A stretch of 64,000 nt of DNA from Mesorhizobium carmichaelinearum (GTDB lineage Bacteria > Pseudomonadota > Alphaproteobacteria > Rhizobiales > Rhizobiaceae): assembly GCF_900199455.1 (NCBI RefSeq), contig NZ_FZQR01000001.1, forward strand, positions 248,001-312,000. The letters run 5' to 3'. Both the position numbers and the translations under genes were made by a program. Shown here in pieces: positions 26,289 to 34,292 of the stretch (positions are counted from its first letter, which is position 1; every line of letters begins with the position of its first letter). The notes under the pieces were generated by a model. It was not told where the DNA came from. It worked only from the letters and a program-made list of their open reading frames with translations, and searched no databases.

Positions 26289-27038
26289 ATGAACCGACTG
26301 CAGGGAACCGTTGTCCTGATCGCGGGCGCCGCAAGCGGTATCGGCGCCGCCATCGCCCGGCGCTGCGTTGCGGAAGGCGCCAGCGTGGTCTGCGCCGACC
26401 ATGATCTCGCAGCGGCGACACAGGTTGCCGATACACTTGGTCCTTCGGCTGCCGCCTGCCAATGTGACGTGACCGACATCGGTTCCGCCCGGAACGCTGT
26501 CGAATTCGCGAGACAAAAATTCGGCCGGCTGGACGGACTGGTGCACAACGCCGCCGCACCATCGACGAACGCCACCGTCGTTGATCTCGACGAACAGTCC
26601 TGGCGCCGCGAGCTCGACGTCAGCCTGACCGGTGCGTTCCTGATGAGCAAATACGCGGTGCCGTTGATCGCGGCGGGTGGCGGCGGTTCTGTGGTGTTCA
26701 TCGGTTCGCAGTTCGGACGGGTCGCGACCACCAGGGCGGTCGCCTATTGTGCCGCCAAGGCCGGGCTGATCCATCTCGCCAAGGCGATGGCGGTCGACCA
26801 TGCGCCAGACAAGGTGCGTGTCAACAGCCTGTCGCCGGGCGCGGTGGCGACGACGCGTCTGCTGCGCAGGTTTCCGGACTTCGAGGCCGCCAACGCAGGT
26901 CTCGGAGCCGCCCATCTGCTCGGCCGCATCGCGGAGCCGGATGAGATCGCCGCGGCGGCAGCTTTCCTTTTGTCATCGGACGCATCCTTCGTCACCGGAT
27001 CCGACATGCTCGTGGACGGCGGCTATGCGACGCGCTGA
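26289..27038 (+). CDS. SDR family NAD(P)-dependent oxidoreductase
   Basis: A 249-aa short-chain dehydrogenase. The cofactor motif GAASGIGAAIARR is at residues 13-25, NAA is present in LVHNAAAPS, and the catalytic pattern is Ser in FIGSQFG with Tyr and Lys in YCAAK. GSDMLVDGGYATR closes the sequence as in the FabG-like classical group. It starts 10 bp after the MFS gene, so it is co-transcribed. The substrate is probably a hydroxy or oxo intermediate, but it is unknown. Confidence 0.9.
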   Translation: MNRLQGTVVLIAGAASGIGAAIARRCVAEGASVVCADHDLAAATQVADTLGPSAAACQCDVTDIGSARNAVEFARQKFGRLDGLVHNAAAPSTNATVVDLDEQSWRRELDVSLTGAFLMSKYAVPLIAAGGGGSVVFIGSQFGRVATTRAVAYCAAKAGLIHLAKAMAVDHAPDKVRVNSLSPGAVATTRLLRRFPDFEAANAGLGAAHLLGRIAEPDEIAAAAAFLLSSDASFVTGSDMLVDGGYATR

Positions 27039-27068
27039 CCCTGTTCGTCCAACTTCAAAGGAGTTCGC

Positions 27069-28091
27069 ATGACACTGCTCGTCACCGGAGGCACCGGCTT
27101 TGTCATGAGCGTGGTCGCGCGCGCATGGCTCGACCGCGACCCGCAAGCCCGTGCCGTGATCCTCGACCGATCAGGCCTCGACGCGGCGGCCGAAAAGCAT
27201 TTCGCCCCGGTGCGCGACCGGCTCACAGTGATCGCCGCCGATGTCCTCGACCCGAAGACCTGGTCCGCAACGCTCGACGAGCAAGGCATCACGGCAATCG
27301 TGCATGGCGCGACGATCACGCCGATCTCGCGCGGCAGCGCCTCGGAGGCAAAACGCCAGCCGGAGGCCGAAGACCCGGCCCGCATCGTCGACGTCAATCT
27401 CATGGGCACCGTGCGGATGCTGGACTGGGCGCGCGCGAGACAGGGTCTCAAGCGCTTCGTCTATGTCAGCTCCGGCTCCGTCTACCGCCACACCGGGCCC
27501 GACTGGAGCAGCGAGCCGCTGCCGGAAGACGGCTATGTCGCGCCGCTGACGCTCTACGGCATCTCGAAATTCGCCTCCGAGATGGTGACCAACCGCTATG
27601 CCGACCTGTTCGGCCTGTCGGCGGTCTCGGTGCGGCTTGCTTCCGTCTACGGCCCGATGGACCGCGCCACCGAGAGCCGCAACTTTCGCCATATTCCCAA
27701 CCGCGTCGCGCATATGGCCCTGGCTGGCGAGACGATCAGGCCGAACAGCCTGGAGCCGGTCGGCGACTACACCGTCTCGACCGACGTTGCCGCCGCGATC
27801 CTCGCGCTGATCGATGCGCCGCGCCTCAATTACCGCCACTACAATATCGGCTCCGGCTCCAGCCAGACCATCGGCGAGATCATTGACTGGGCAAAGGAGC
27901 GCGTGCCCGGACTGAAAGTCGAGGTGACATCGGGAGAAGACGCCAACATCGTCCAGGATGTGAGACTGAAAGGCGGCATGTGGGGCGTGTATGACATCGC
28001 CCGCATCCTGCGCGACACCACATGGCGGCCGCGTCCCGGCAAGGAAGCGTTCCACGACTACATGGACTGGATCGCCGCAAACGAAAACTGA
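27069..28091 (+). CDS. NAD-dependent epimerase/dehydratase family protein
   Basis: A 340-aa extended short-chain dehydrogenase. The nucleotide motif TGGTGFVMSV begins at residue 6, SSGSVYRH supplies the catalytic Ser/Thr region, and YGISKFASE contains the catalytic Tyr-Lys pair. AAAGGAG precedes the ATG. Relatives act on nucleotide sugars or on other polar substrates. Inside a ureide-type operon a non-sugar substrate is possible. The function is not defined. Confidence 0.85.
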   Translation: MTLLVTGGTGFVMSVVARAWLDRDPQARAVILDRSGLDAAAEKHFAPVRDRLTVIAADVLDPKTWSATLDEQGITAIVHGATITPISRGSASEAKRQPEAEDPARIVDVNLMGTVRMLDWARARQGLKRFVYVSSGSVYRHTGPDWSSEPLPEDGYVAPLTLYGISKFASEMVTNRYADLFGLSAVSVRLASVYGPMDRATESRNFRHIPNRVAHMALAGETIRPNSLEPVGDYTVSTDVAAAILALIDAPRLNYRHYNIGSGSSQTIGEIIDWAKERVPGLKVEVTSGEDANIVQDVRLKGGMWGVYDIARILRDTTWRPRPGKEAFHDYMDWIAANEN

Positions 28092-28117
28092 GCCGACCGA
28101 TCAGAGGAGACCAGCCG

Positions 28118-29050
28118 ATGCCGACCGATCCGCAGCAACCGCCCCAGCCGCGCGACTTCGTCGGCTATGGTCCGCATCCACCCTTCGTCACTTGGCCCGG
28201 CGGCGTCAAGCTCGCCATCAACCTCGTGCTCAACTACGAGGAGGGTTCGGAATATTCCTGGCTGGAAGACGGCCGCAACGACAATTGGGGCGAATACAAT
28301 CTTGCCTCCAGTCCGCCGGTGCGCGACCTCGGCACCGAAACGCATTTCGAATATGGCAGCCGTGCCGGTGTCTGGCGGTTGGCACGGCTGTTCGATCGCT
28401 ACGACATCCCGATCACCATCTCCGCTTGCGCGGTGGCGCTGGAGCGCAACCCGCCCTTCATCGAATGGATGAAGACGCGACGGCACGATCTGCTCGGCCA
28501 CGGCCTGCGCTGGATCGACTACACGACCATGGAGCGCAGCGAGGAAGAGCGCCATCTGCATGAAGCGATCGCGCTTTACGAGAAACTGCTGGGCAGGCGG
28601 CCCCTCGGCTGGAACTGCCGTTCGCTGCCCAGCGTCAACACGCGCGATCTGCTCGTCGAGGAAGGCGGCTTCCTCTACCACTCCGATCCCTGCAACGACG
28701 ATCTGCCCTATTTCCTCGATCATCGGGGGACAGAGATCCTGGTCGTGCCCTATTCCAAGACGCTCAACGACAGCCGTTATCTGGTGGCGCCTGGCTACAG
28801 CAATCCGCGCGACTTCGCCGAGGATTGCCGCTCGGCGATCGATTACATGCTCGACGAGGCGGACGAGACCGGCGGCCGCATGCTGACGATCGGCATCCAT
28901 GCACGCTGGATGGGCCAGCCCAACCGGGCGTCCGGCCTGCGCGAGGTGATCGAGCATGTGAAGCAGAACCCGGCGGCCGCCTTTATGCGGCGCGAAGACA
29001 TTGCTCGGTTCTGGCTGGACAATCATGCCGGCTTCGAGCGGCGCGGCTGA
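28118..29050 (+). CDS. polysaccharide deacetylase family protein, PuuE/allantoinase-like (second copy)
   Basis: A 310-aa NodB-fold hydrolase parallel to the protein at 3678. Shared landmarks are RDFVGYG, TWPGGVKLAINLVLNYEEGSEYS, FEYGSRAGVWRLARLFD, GHGLRWIDYT and CNDDLPYF. GAGGAG precedes the ATG at 28118. Two PuuE-like proteins in separate units of the same island suggest that more than one cyclic amide or ureide is opened, or two steps of one route. The adjacent dihydroorotase-like gene supports ureide chemistry. Confidence 0.8.
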   Translation: MPTDPQQPPQPRDFVGYGPHPPFVTWPGGVKLAINLVLNYEEGSEYSWLEDGRNDNWGEYNLASSPPVRDLGTETHFEYGSRAGVWRLARLFDRYDIPITISACAVALERNPPFIEWMKTRRHDLLGHGLRWIDYTTMERSEEERHLHEAIALYEKLLGRRPLGWNCRSLPSVNTRDLLVEEGGFLYHSDPCNDDLPYFLDHRGTEILVVPYSKTLNDSRYLVAPGYSNPRDFAEDCRSAIDYMLDEADETGGRMLTIGIHARWMGQPNRASGLREVIEHVKQNPAAAFMRREDIARFWLDNHAGFERRG

Positions 29051-29072
29051 CAAAAGCAACGAGAACGGCGAC

Positions 29073-30407
29073 ATGTTCGAAACGCTGATCCGGGGAGCCA
29101 CCATCGTCAACGCCGAAGGCTTCAAGCGGCGCGATATAGGCATCACCGACGGCCGGATCGCAGCGCTCGTCGCACCTGGCGAGACGGCTTCGGCCAGGAC
29201 CGTTTTCGATGCTTCCGGCGCCTATTTGCTGCCCGGCCTGGTCGACGCGCATGCGCATCTGCGCGAGCCCGGACTGACGCACAAGGAGGACTTTTCCTCC
29301 GGCACGCACGCCGCGGCCCTTGGCGGTGTGACGACGGTGCTCGACATGCCGACCGACGAGCCATGGACGGCCACGGCCGAACAGCTTGCCGACAAGATGG
29401 CGATGACTGAGGCCCGCATCCATGTCGATGTCGGCCTGCAGACCGTCGTCAGCCGTGACCTGTCGCACATCCCGGGCTTGCTCGATCTCGCGCCGGTGTC
29501 GTTCGAGCTGTTCACCGCCGATGTGCCCGATGACTTCCTCTTCGCGACGCCCGACGCCGTGGCCGAGGCGTTCAAGGCTTTCGCCGGCAGCGACACATTG
29601 ATCGGCATCTCGCCCGGCGATCAATCGATCCTGACCAGCAGTACCGGGCGTGACCGCTCCGGCACCATCGCCGCCTTTCAGGCCAGCCGGCCGCCGCTGG
29701 CGGAGGCCAACGGCATTGCCCGGGCGCTTGTCGCCGCCGCCTCGGCCGAGACCAGAATCCATGTCCGCCAGATCAATTCCGAACTCGGCGTCGAGACCTG
29801 GAGCCGGCTGCGCGGCATGGCCAACGCCAGCGTCGAAACCACGCCGCAGAACCTGTTCTTCAGCGCCGCGGATTACGAGACGCAAGGCGCTAATCTCAAG
29901 GCCTCGCCGCCGTTGCGCTCGCCGCATGATGTGGATGCGCTGCGCGCCGCGCTGAGCGGGGGACTGATCGATATCGTCGCCACCGACCACGCGCCGCACG
30001 CGCCTGCCGAGAAGGCGGCGCCCTATGCGGCCTTCGCCGACATTCCGGGCGGCATGCCGGGGTTGCAGACGCTGCTGCAGGCGATGTTGAAGCTGGTCGA
30101 CGAGGGTCTGATCAAATTACCCGATCTGGTGCGCCTGTGCGCCCGCAATCCGGCCGAGCGCTTCGGCCTCGGCCGGCGCAAGGGGAAGATCGCTACCGGC
30201 CACGATGCCGATATCCTCATCCTCGATCCGCGCCAGTCCAGCACGATCGCCAATGCCGATCAGGTGTCGCGAGCGGGCTATACGCCCTTCGATGGCTGGA
30301 CCGTCCAGGCGCGGCTTACAAGCGTCTTCCTGCGCGGTCGTGAGATCGTGCGCGAGGGAAAACTGATCGGCCCGAAAGTCGGAAACATCGTCACCCGGGA
30401 AAGCTGA
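29073..30407 (+). CDS. dihydroorotase/allantoinase-like amidohydrolase with altered metal site
   Basis: A 444-aa amidohydrolase that starts like dihydroorotases and allantoinases: His60 and His62 in VDAHAHLREPGLTHKEDF, then TTVLDMPT. The usual carboxylated lysine position reads VSFELFTAD, with Glu145 instead. The region that should give the next histidine reads GISPGDQSI, and the following HxxHxS-type strand reads IHVRQINSE. The late Asp motif ATDHAPHAPAEK is intact. So this may bind one metal or have a different chemistry. It starts 22 bp after the PuuE-like gene. Confidence 0.85.
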   Translation: MFETLIRGATIVNAEGFKRRDIGITDGRIAALVAPGETASARTVFDASGAYLLPGLVDAHAHLREPGLTHKEDFSSGTHAAALGGVTTVLDMPTDEPWTATAEQLADKMAMTEARIHVDVGLQTVVSRDLSHIPGLLDLAPVSFELFTADVPDDFLFATPDAVAEAFKAFAGSDTLIGISPGDQSILTSSTGRDRSGTIAAFQASRPPLAEANGIARALVAAASAETRIHVRQINSELGVETWSRLRGMANASVETTPQNLFFSAADYETQGANLKASPPLRSPHDVDALRAALSGGLIDIVATDHAPHAPAEKAAPYAAFADIPGGMPGLQTLLQAMLKLVDEGLIKLPDLVRLCARNPAERFGLGRRKGKIATGHDADILILDPRQSSTIANADQVSRAGYTPFDGWTVQARLTSVFLRGREIVREGKLIGPKVGNIVTRES

Positions 30408-30412
30408 GGACC

Positions 30413-31186
30413 ATGCCCCTGCTCGCAGACAAGACCGCCATCGTCACCGGAGGCAGTTCCGGCATCGGCCGCGCGATCGCGCTGAAATTCGCGGCCAAGG
30501 GCGCGAACGTCGTCATCGCCGATACGGTCGAACAGCCGATCGAGGGCGGTGACAGCACCGTGGAGTTGATCCACTCGGCCGGCGGAGATGCCGTTTACAT
30601 CCGGACCGACATATCCGACTGGAGCGCCGTCGATGCGCTGGTCGGTGCGACGGTCGCGCAGTTCGGGCGGCTCGACGTGCTGGTCAACAACGCCGCCATC
30701 TACACCAGCACCAATCTGATCGAGACCACGCCGGAACAATGGAGCCGCGTCATCAGCGTCAATCTGACCGGCTTCTTCTGTTGCTCGAAACGGGCGGTGA
30801 TGCAGATGCTCATCCAGTCGCCCGTCAACGAGGTGCGCGGCCGCATCATCAATATTTCCTCGCAACACGGTATGGTCGCCTGCCCCGGCGACTTTCCCTA
30901 TTCGGTGAGCAAGGGCGGCATCGTGCAGATGACGCGGCAGATCGCGGTCGACCATGCCGACGACCTGATCGTCTGCAACGCCATCGCACCCGGCAAGATC
31001 ATCACCGGCAAGCCGGGCGTGGCCAACGACCCCGACGCGCTCGACTATTCACGCCATCGCACACCTTGGCCGCGACTCGGGACCCCGAACGATGTGGCAG
31101 GTGCCGCCCTGTTCCTCGCCAGCGACATGGCAAGCTACGTCACCGGTATCAATTTGATGGTGGACGGTGGCTGGATGGCGGGCTGA
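30413..31186 (+). CDS. SDR family NAD(P)-dependent oxidoreductase
   Basis: A 257-aa classical short-chain dehydrogenase. TGGSSGIGRAIAL (residues 12-24) binds the cofactor; VNNAA, NISSQHG and the catalytic pattern YSVSKGG follow, and INLMVDGGW is near the C terminus. It lies 5 bp after the amidohydrolase and is the last gene of the operon. It differs clearly from the SDR at 26289, so two oxidation or reduction steps are likely. The substrate is unknown. Confidence 0.9.
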   Translation: MPLLADKTAIVTGGSSGIGRAIALKFAAKGANVVIADTVEQPIEGGDSTVELIHSAGGDAVYIRTDISDWSAVDALVGATVAQFGRLDVLVNNAAIYTSTNLIETTPEQWSRVISVNLTGFFCCSKRAVMQMLIQSPVNEVRGRIINISSQHGMVACPGDFPYSVSKGGIVQMTRQIAVDHADDLIVCNAIAPGKIITGKPGVANDPDALDYSRHRTPWPRLGTPNDVAGAALFLASDMASYVTGINLMVDGGWMAG

Positions 31187-31223
31187 GGGCTGGCTGGCCG
31201 CAATGCGACCATTTGGGTTCCGG

Positions 31224-31724
31224 TCATTGCTTGATGAAAGCGCCCCTGTAGGTCTGGCCGGCGAGCGCATAGGTTACGGACAGGGTCCCGTCAGGCATCA
31301 TGGTCAAGCTGATGTCCGCGCCATTCGGCAGGCGCCCGAGCTTCAATGTGCTGCCGACAATTCTTCCCTCACCGGCGGCCTCTCCCGGATTGTTGTCGCC
31401 CAGATTGCCCCAGGCAAAGGTGACCGTCACCTTGCTGTTTGCAGAAATCGTCTGAACGGCGACCTTGGCTTCATACGCGCCCTCCAATCGTCCGGCCCAC
31501 ATGCCCGAAAAAGCCGCGTACTTTGCCGGAACGCCCTTCGCCGGGGGCGTGATCGTCACGGATGTATCCATGATTGTCGAACCAGCAGGAGCAGCGGCAG
31601 CCAAGGCCGGTTGAGGGGCGACCGGACCTGACGCAGGTTCGACAGCGGCGGGTTGCGGCTCCACAGGAGCCGATTGGCACGCAGCCAGGGCAAGTGCCGC
31701 CAAGCCCAGCATCGTGTTCCGCAT
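31224..31724 (-). CDS. small putative outer-membrane lipoprotein
   Basis: A 166-aa protein. Residues 1-15 form a lipoprotein signal with lipobox LAAC and Cys16. A Pro/Ala-rich linker (17-48) follows, then a compact domain (about 50-166) rich in beta strands, with FSGMWAGRLEGAYEA and TYRGAFIKQ. I do not recognise the domain. It is monocistronic, convergent with the SDR operon (37-bp gap), and probably not part of the catabolic pathway. Confidence 0.75.
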   Translation of the reverse strand: MRNTMLGLAALALAACQSAPVEPQPAAVEPASGPVAPQPALAAAAPAGSTIMDTSVTITPPAKGVPAKYAAFSGMWAGRLEGAYEAKVAVQTISANSKVTVTFAWGNLGDNNPGEAAGEGRIVGSTLKLGRLPNGADISLTMMPDGTLSVTYALAGQTYRGAFIKQ

Positions 31725-32086
31725 CTAATTCTCCATGTCGTTCACGGACTACCGGCGGACCGCGGACATGCGCCGCACGATGTTTCAGTTCGATGCTTGT
31801 CGTCGAGAATCCCGGCGTTTCCGTCACGATTGCCGGCGACTATCGATCGCCGACATCGCGATCTGGCCATGGATATCGCGTTTCCCGAGACACAAGACCA
31901 ACCTCAACGATTTTGTCAATGTAAGGCGCTGGTGTCTCGACCTTGTCGATCGTCCGGCCGTCCAGTGTGCCTTCTTTCACCGGCGATGCTTCGCGGCCGG
32001 AATAAAGGTCGACTGCCTATCAAGACGAAGATCTGATTGACCGTCTAGCCAATCTGCGGCGCGAGCCCTTCTTGCGACATACCCAA
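31725..32086. other. 362-bp stretch without a supported gene
   Basis: Reading frames here (for example 31735-32040 on the plus strand) are arginine- and serine-rich with no recognisable motif and no good ribosome-binding site. It should contain the promoter of the lipoprotein gene and the transcript end of the symporter gene. No clear terminator hairpin was found. Confidence 0.4.
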
Positions 32087-33133
32087 CTAAGCCACTGAAG
32101 CCGTCGGCTCGGCTTGCGGCATGGAAGGCCGATGCGCAGCACGGGCATATTTCTGGGCGATCATGGCACAGACCATGAGCTGGATCTGGTGGAAGAGCAT
32201 CAGCGGCAGAACGATCGCGCCGACGCCCTGGCCGGCAAAGATGACGTTGGCCATCGGCACGCCGCTCGCCAGGCTCTTCTTCGAGCCGCAGAAGGTGATC
32301 GTGATCTGGTCGGCCCTGTCGAAGCCGAGAAGCCGGCTGCCATAGGTCGTGAGCAGAAGCACCAGGCCAAGCAAGGCCATGTCGGCGACAACGACCACGG
32401 CAATGTCGCGCAGCGAGAACATGTGCCACAGCCCCTCGGCGACCGCCGTGCCGAAGGCCAGATAGACGACCATCAGGATCGAGCCGCGATCGACGGGCAT
32501 CAGCAGGGTCTTGCGAGCGCGTATCCACTTGCCGATCCGCGGTTCCAGCAGCTGTCCGAGCGCAAAGGGCAAGAGCAGCTGCATCAGGATCTGGCTCACC
32601 GCATCCCACGAGAATCCGCCGTGACCACCGATGGAGAAGAGCAGCCCGACGAGCAAGGGCGTCAGGAACATGCCGAAGATGTTGGAGGCGGAAGCCGAGC
32701 AGATGGCCGCCGGGACATTGCCACCGGCCATCGAGGTGAACGCGATCGAGGACTGGACCGTCGACGGCAGGACACACAGAAACAAAATGCCAAGGTAGAG
32801 CGGCTTGGGCAGGATCGAAACAGGCAGATAGCCAAGCGCCAGGCCCAGCAGCGGGAACAGGCCAAAGGTCGTCAGAAGGATCACCAGGTGCAGGCGCCAA
32901 TGCATCAGGCCGGCAACAACGACATCGCGCGAGAGCCGCGCGCCATGCAGGAAGAACAGAAGCGCCACGGCAAGATTGGTCGCGACCGCGAACCATCCCG
33001 CGAACGCCCCGGTTGCAGGCGCGACCGACGCCAGCGCGACGGTGCACAACAGCAGGATCAGAAAGGTGTCCGGCAGAAAGCGGCGCATCACATGTTCGCT
33101 CCAGAGTAGGCCCAGCGCCATCTTTTCGCGCAT
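32087..33133 (-). CDS. bile acid:sodium symporter family protein (SBF-like)
   Basis: A 348-aa integral membrane protein with about ten hydrophobic helices, matching the SBF-like group (YfeH type). Landmarks are FLPDTFLILLL in the first helix, PSTVQSSIAFTSMAGGNVPAA in the middle, and FCGSKKSLASGVPMANVIF late. The last 20 residues are polar. Start options are the ATG at 33133 and the ATG at 33088, just before the first helix. It is divergent from a LysR gene across a 48-bp spacer that carries a direct repeat, so LysR-controlled expression is likely. The substrate is an organic anion of unknown type. Confidence 0.85.
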   Translation of the reverse strand: MREKMALGLLWSEHVMRRFLPDTFLILLLCTVALASVAPATGAFAGWFAVATNLAVALLFFLHGARLSRDVVVAGLMHWRLHLVILLTTFGLFPLLGLALGYLPVSILPKPLYLGILFLCVLPSTVQSSIAFTSMAGGNVPAAICSASASNIFGMFLTPLLVGLLFSIGGHGGFSWDAVSQILMQLLLPFALGQLLEPRIGKWIRARKTLLMPVDRGSILMVVYLAFGTAVAEGLWHMFSLRDIAVVVVADMALLGLVLLLTTYGSRLLGFDRADQITITFCGSKKSLASGVPMANVIFAGQGVGAIVLPLMLFHQIQLMVCAMIAQKYARAAHRPSMPQAEPTASVA

Positions 33134-33179
33134 CGTGAAATGGGATACAAGGAATAACAGTTATCGTGATTTGGGATAT
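33133..33179. promoter_or_regulatory. direct repeat in the divergent symporter-LysR promoter
   Basis: TCGTGAAATGGGATAC (33133-33148) and TCGTGATTTGGGATAT (33164-33179) match at 13 of 16 positions and are offset by 31 bp, about three helical turns. The repeat fills the spacer between divergent genes, so the LysR protein is the natural candidate binder. Confidence 0.5.
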
Positions 33180-33181
33180 CA

Positions 33182-34024
33182 ATGCTCGACCTGGTCCAAC
33201 TGCGCAGCTTCGTCACCGTCCAGCAGATGGGAAGCTTTACCTTCGCGGCCGAAAGGCTGGGGCTCGGGCAATCCACCGTCAGCCAGCACATCAGCAAGCT
33301 GGAGGCCGTGATTGGCAGGCAGTTGCTGGCCCGCGATACGCACAAGGTGGTGCTGACGCCAGACGGCGAAGCCCTGCTCGGCCATGCCCGGACCCTGTTG
33401 TCGATAGAGGGACAGGTCCAGGCGCTGTTCACCGCGCAGCGGCTGCGCGGCACCTTGAGGCTCGGCGTATCCGAGGATCTGGTTGCCAGCCGTCTGCCGC
33501 TGGTGCTGGAGGATTTCGTCCGGTCTCACCCATCTGTCGACCTTGAACTGACCGTCGCGCTCAGCGGCGTGCTCTACCAGATGCAGGACAATGGCGAGCT
33601 CGATCTCGTCCTGGCCAAGCGCCGGCTGGGCGACAGCCGCGGCCGGCTCGTCTATCGCGAGCCACTTGTCTGGCTTGCCCGCGATCCGGAACACGTCCTG
33701 TCGCTCGCGGCCTTGCCGTTGATTGCCTTCCCCGCGCCGAGCGTCACGCGCAGCATCGCGCTGGAAGTGCTCGAACGGCACCGCATGCCATGGCGTATCG
33801 TCTGCACCTGCGGCAGCCTGAGCGGGCTGACAGCCGCCGCCCGGGCCGGAATGGGGGTTCTGGTGCAACCGCAAAGCATGTCGCCTTCGGGCCTGAAGGA
33901 AATCGACCGCCTGCCGCAGTTGGAGGATGTGGAATTCGTCCTGATCCCGAGCAAGGGCGCCGACAGGGCACTCGTCTCGGCGCTTTCGGACGATATTCTG
34001 GCCAAGGTGAGAGGCCTGCGCTGA
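33182..34024 (+). CDS. LysR family transcriptional regulator
   Basis: A 280-aa regulator. The N-terminal winged helix-turn-helix includes FTFAAERLGLGQSTVSQHISKLE (about residues 18-40), followed by VLTPDGEALL. The C-terminal effector domain (about 90-280) has LRLGVSEDL and AARAGMGVLVQP. It is divergent from the SBF-type transporter, its probable target. The ligand is unknown. Confidence 0.9.
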   Translation: MLDLVQLRSFVTVQQMGSFTFAAERLGLGQSTVSQHISKLEAVIGRQLLARDTHKVVLTPDGEALLGHARTLLSIEGQVQALFTAQRLRGTLRLGVSEDLVASRLPLVLEDFVRSHPSVDLELTVALSGVLYQMQDNGELDLVLAKRRLGDSRGRLVYREPLVWLARDPEHVLSLAALPLIAFPAPSVTRSIALEVLERHRMPWRIVCTCGSLSGLTAAARAGMGVLVQPQSMSPSGLKEIDRLPQLEDVEFVLIPSKGADRALVSALSDDILAKVRGLR

Positions 34025-34292
34025 GTCTCGGAGACATCGTTCGCGACGAGCCGAAGCTGGCGCCATAGAGCAGGCATCTCTTGCGTCCTATGGTCATCTT
34101 GCGAAATTGCCTGGCTATTTTGCGGCTGGTTCGCTCCTGATCTCCATTCGTCCGGCGCGCATTTCAGCAAAATGCCAAATGGCGCAACGCCGTTGCAGGA
34201 AGCGTCGCGTTTTTAAAATCCCCTTTGTTTACGGACTTAGTAGACTTTTGTACCACCATCAGGCGGTAATCGTGCCGCTTGGGGAGACGGTC

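Noticed and set aside
24968..26731. 587-codon minus-strand frame opposite the MFS and SDR genes
   Set aside because: Composition is Arg, Gln and His rich, as expected for the antisense of GC-rich coding DNA. The plus strand encodes clear transporter and SDR motifs.
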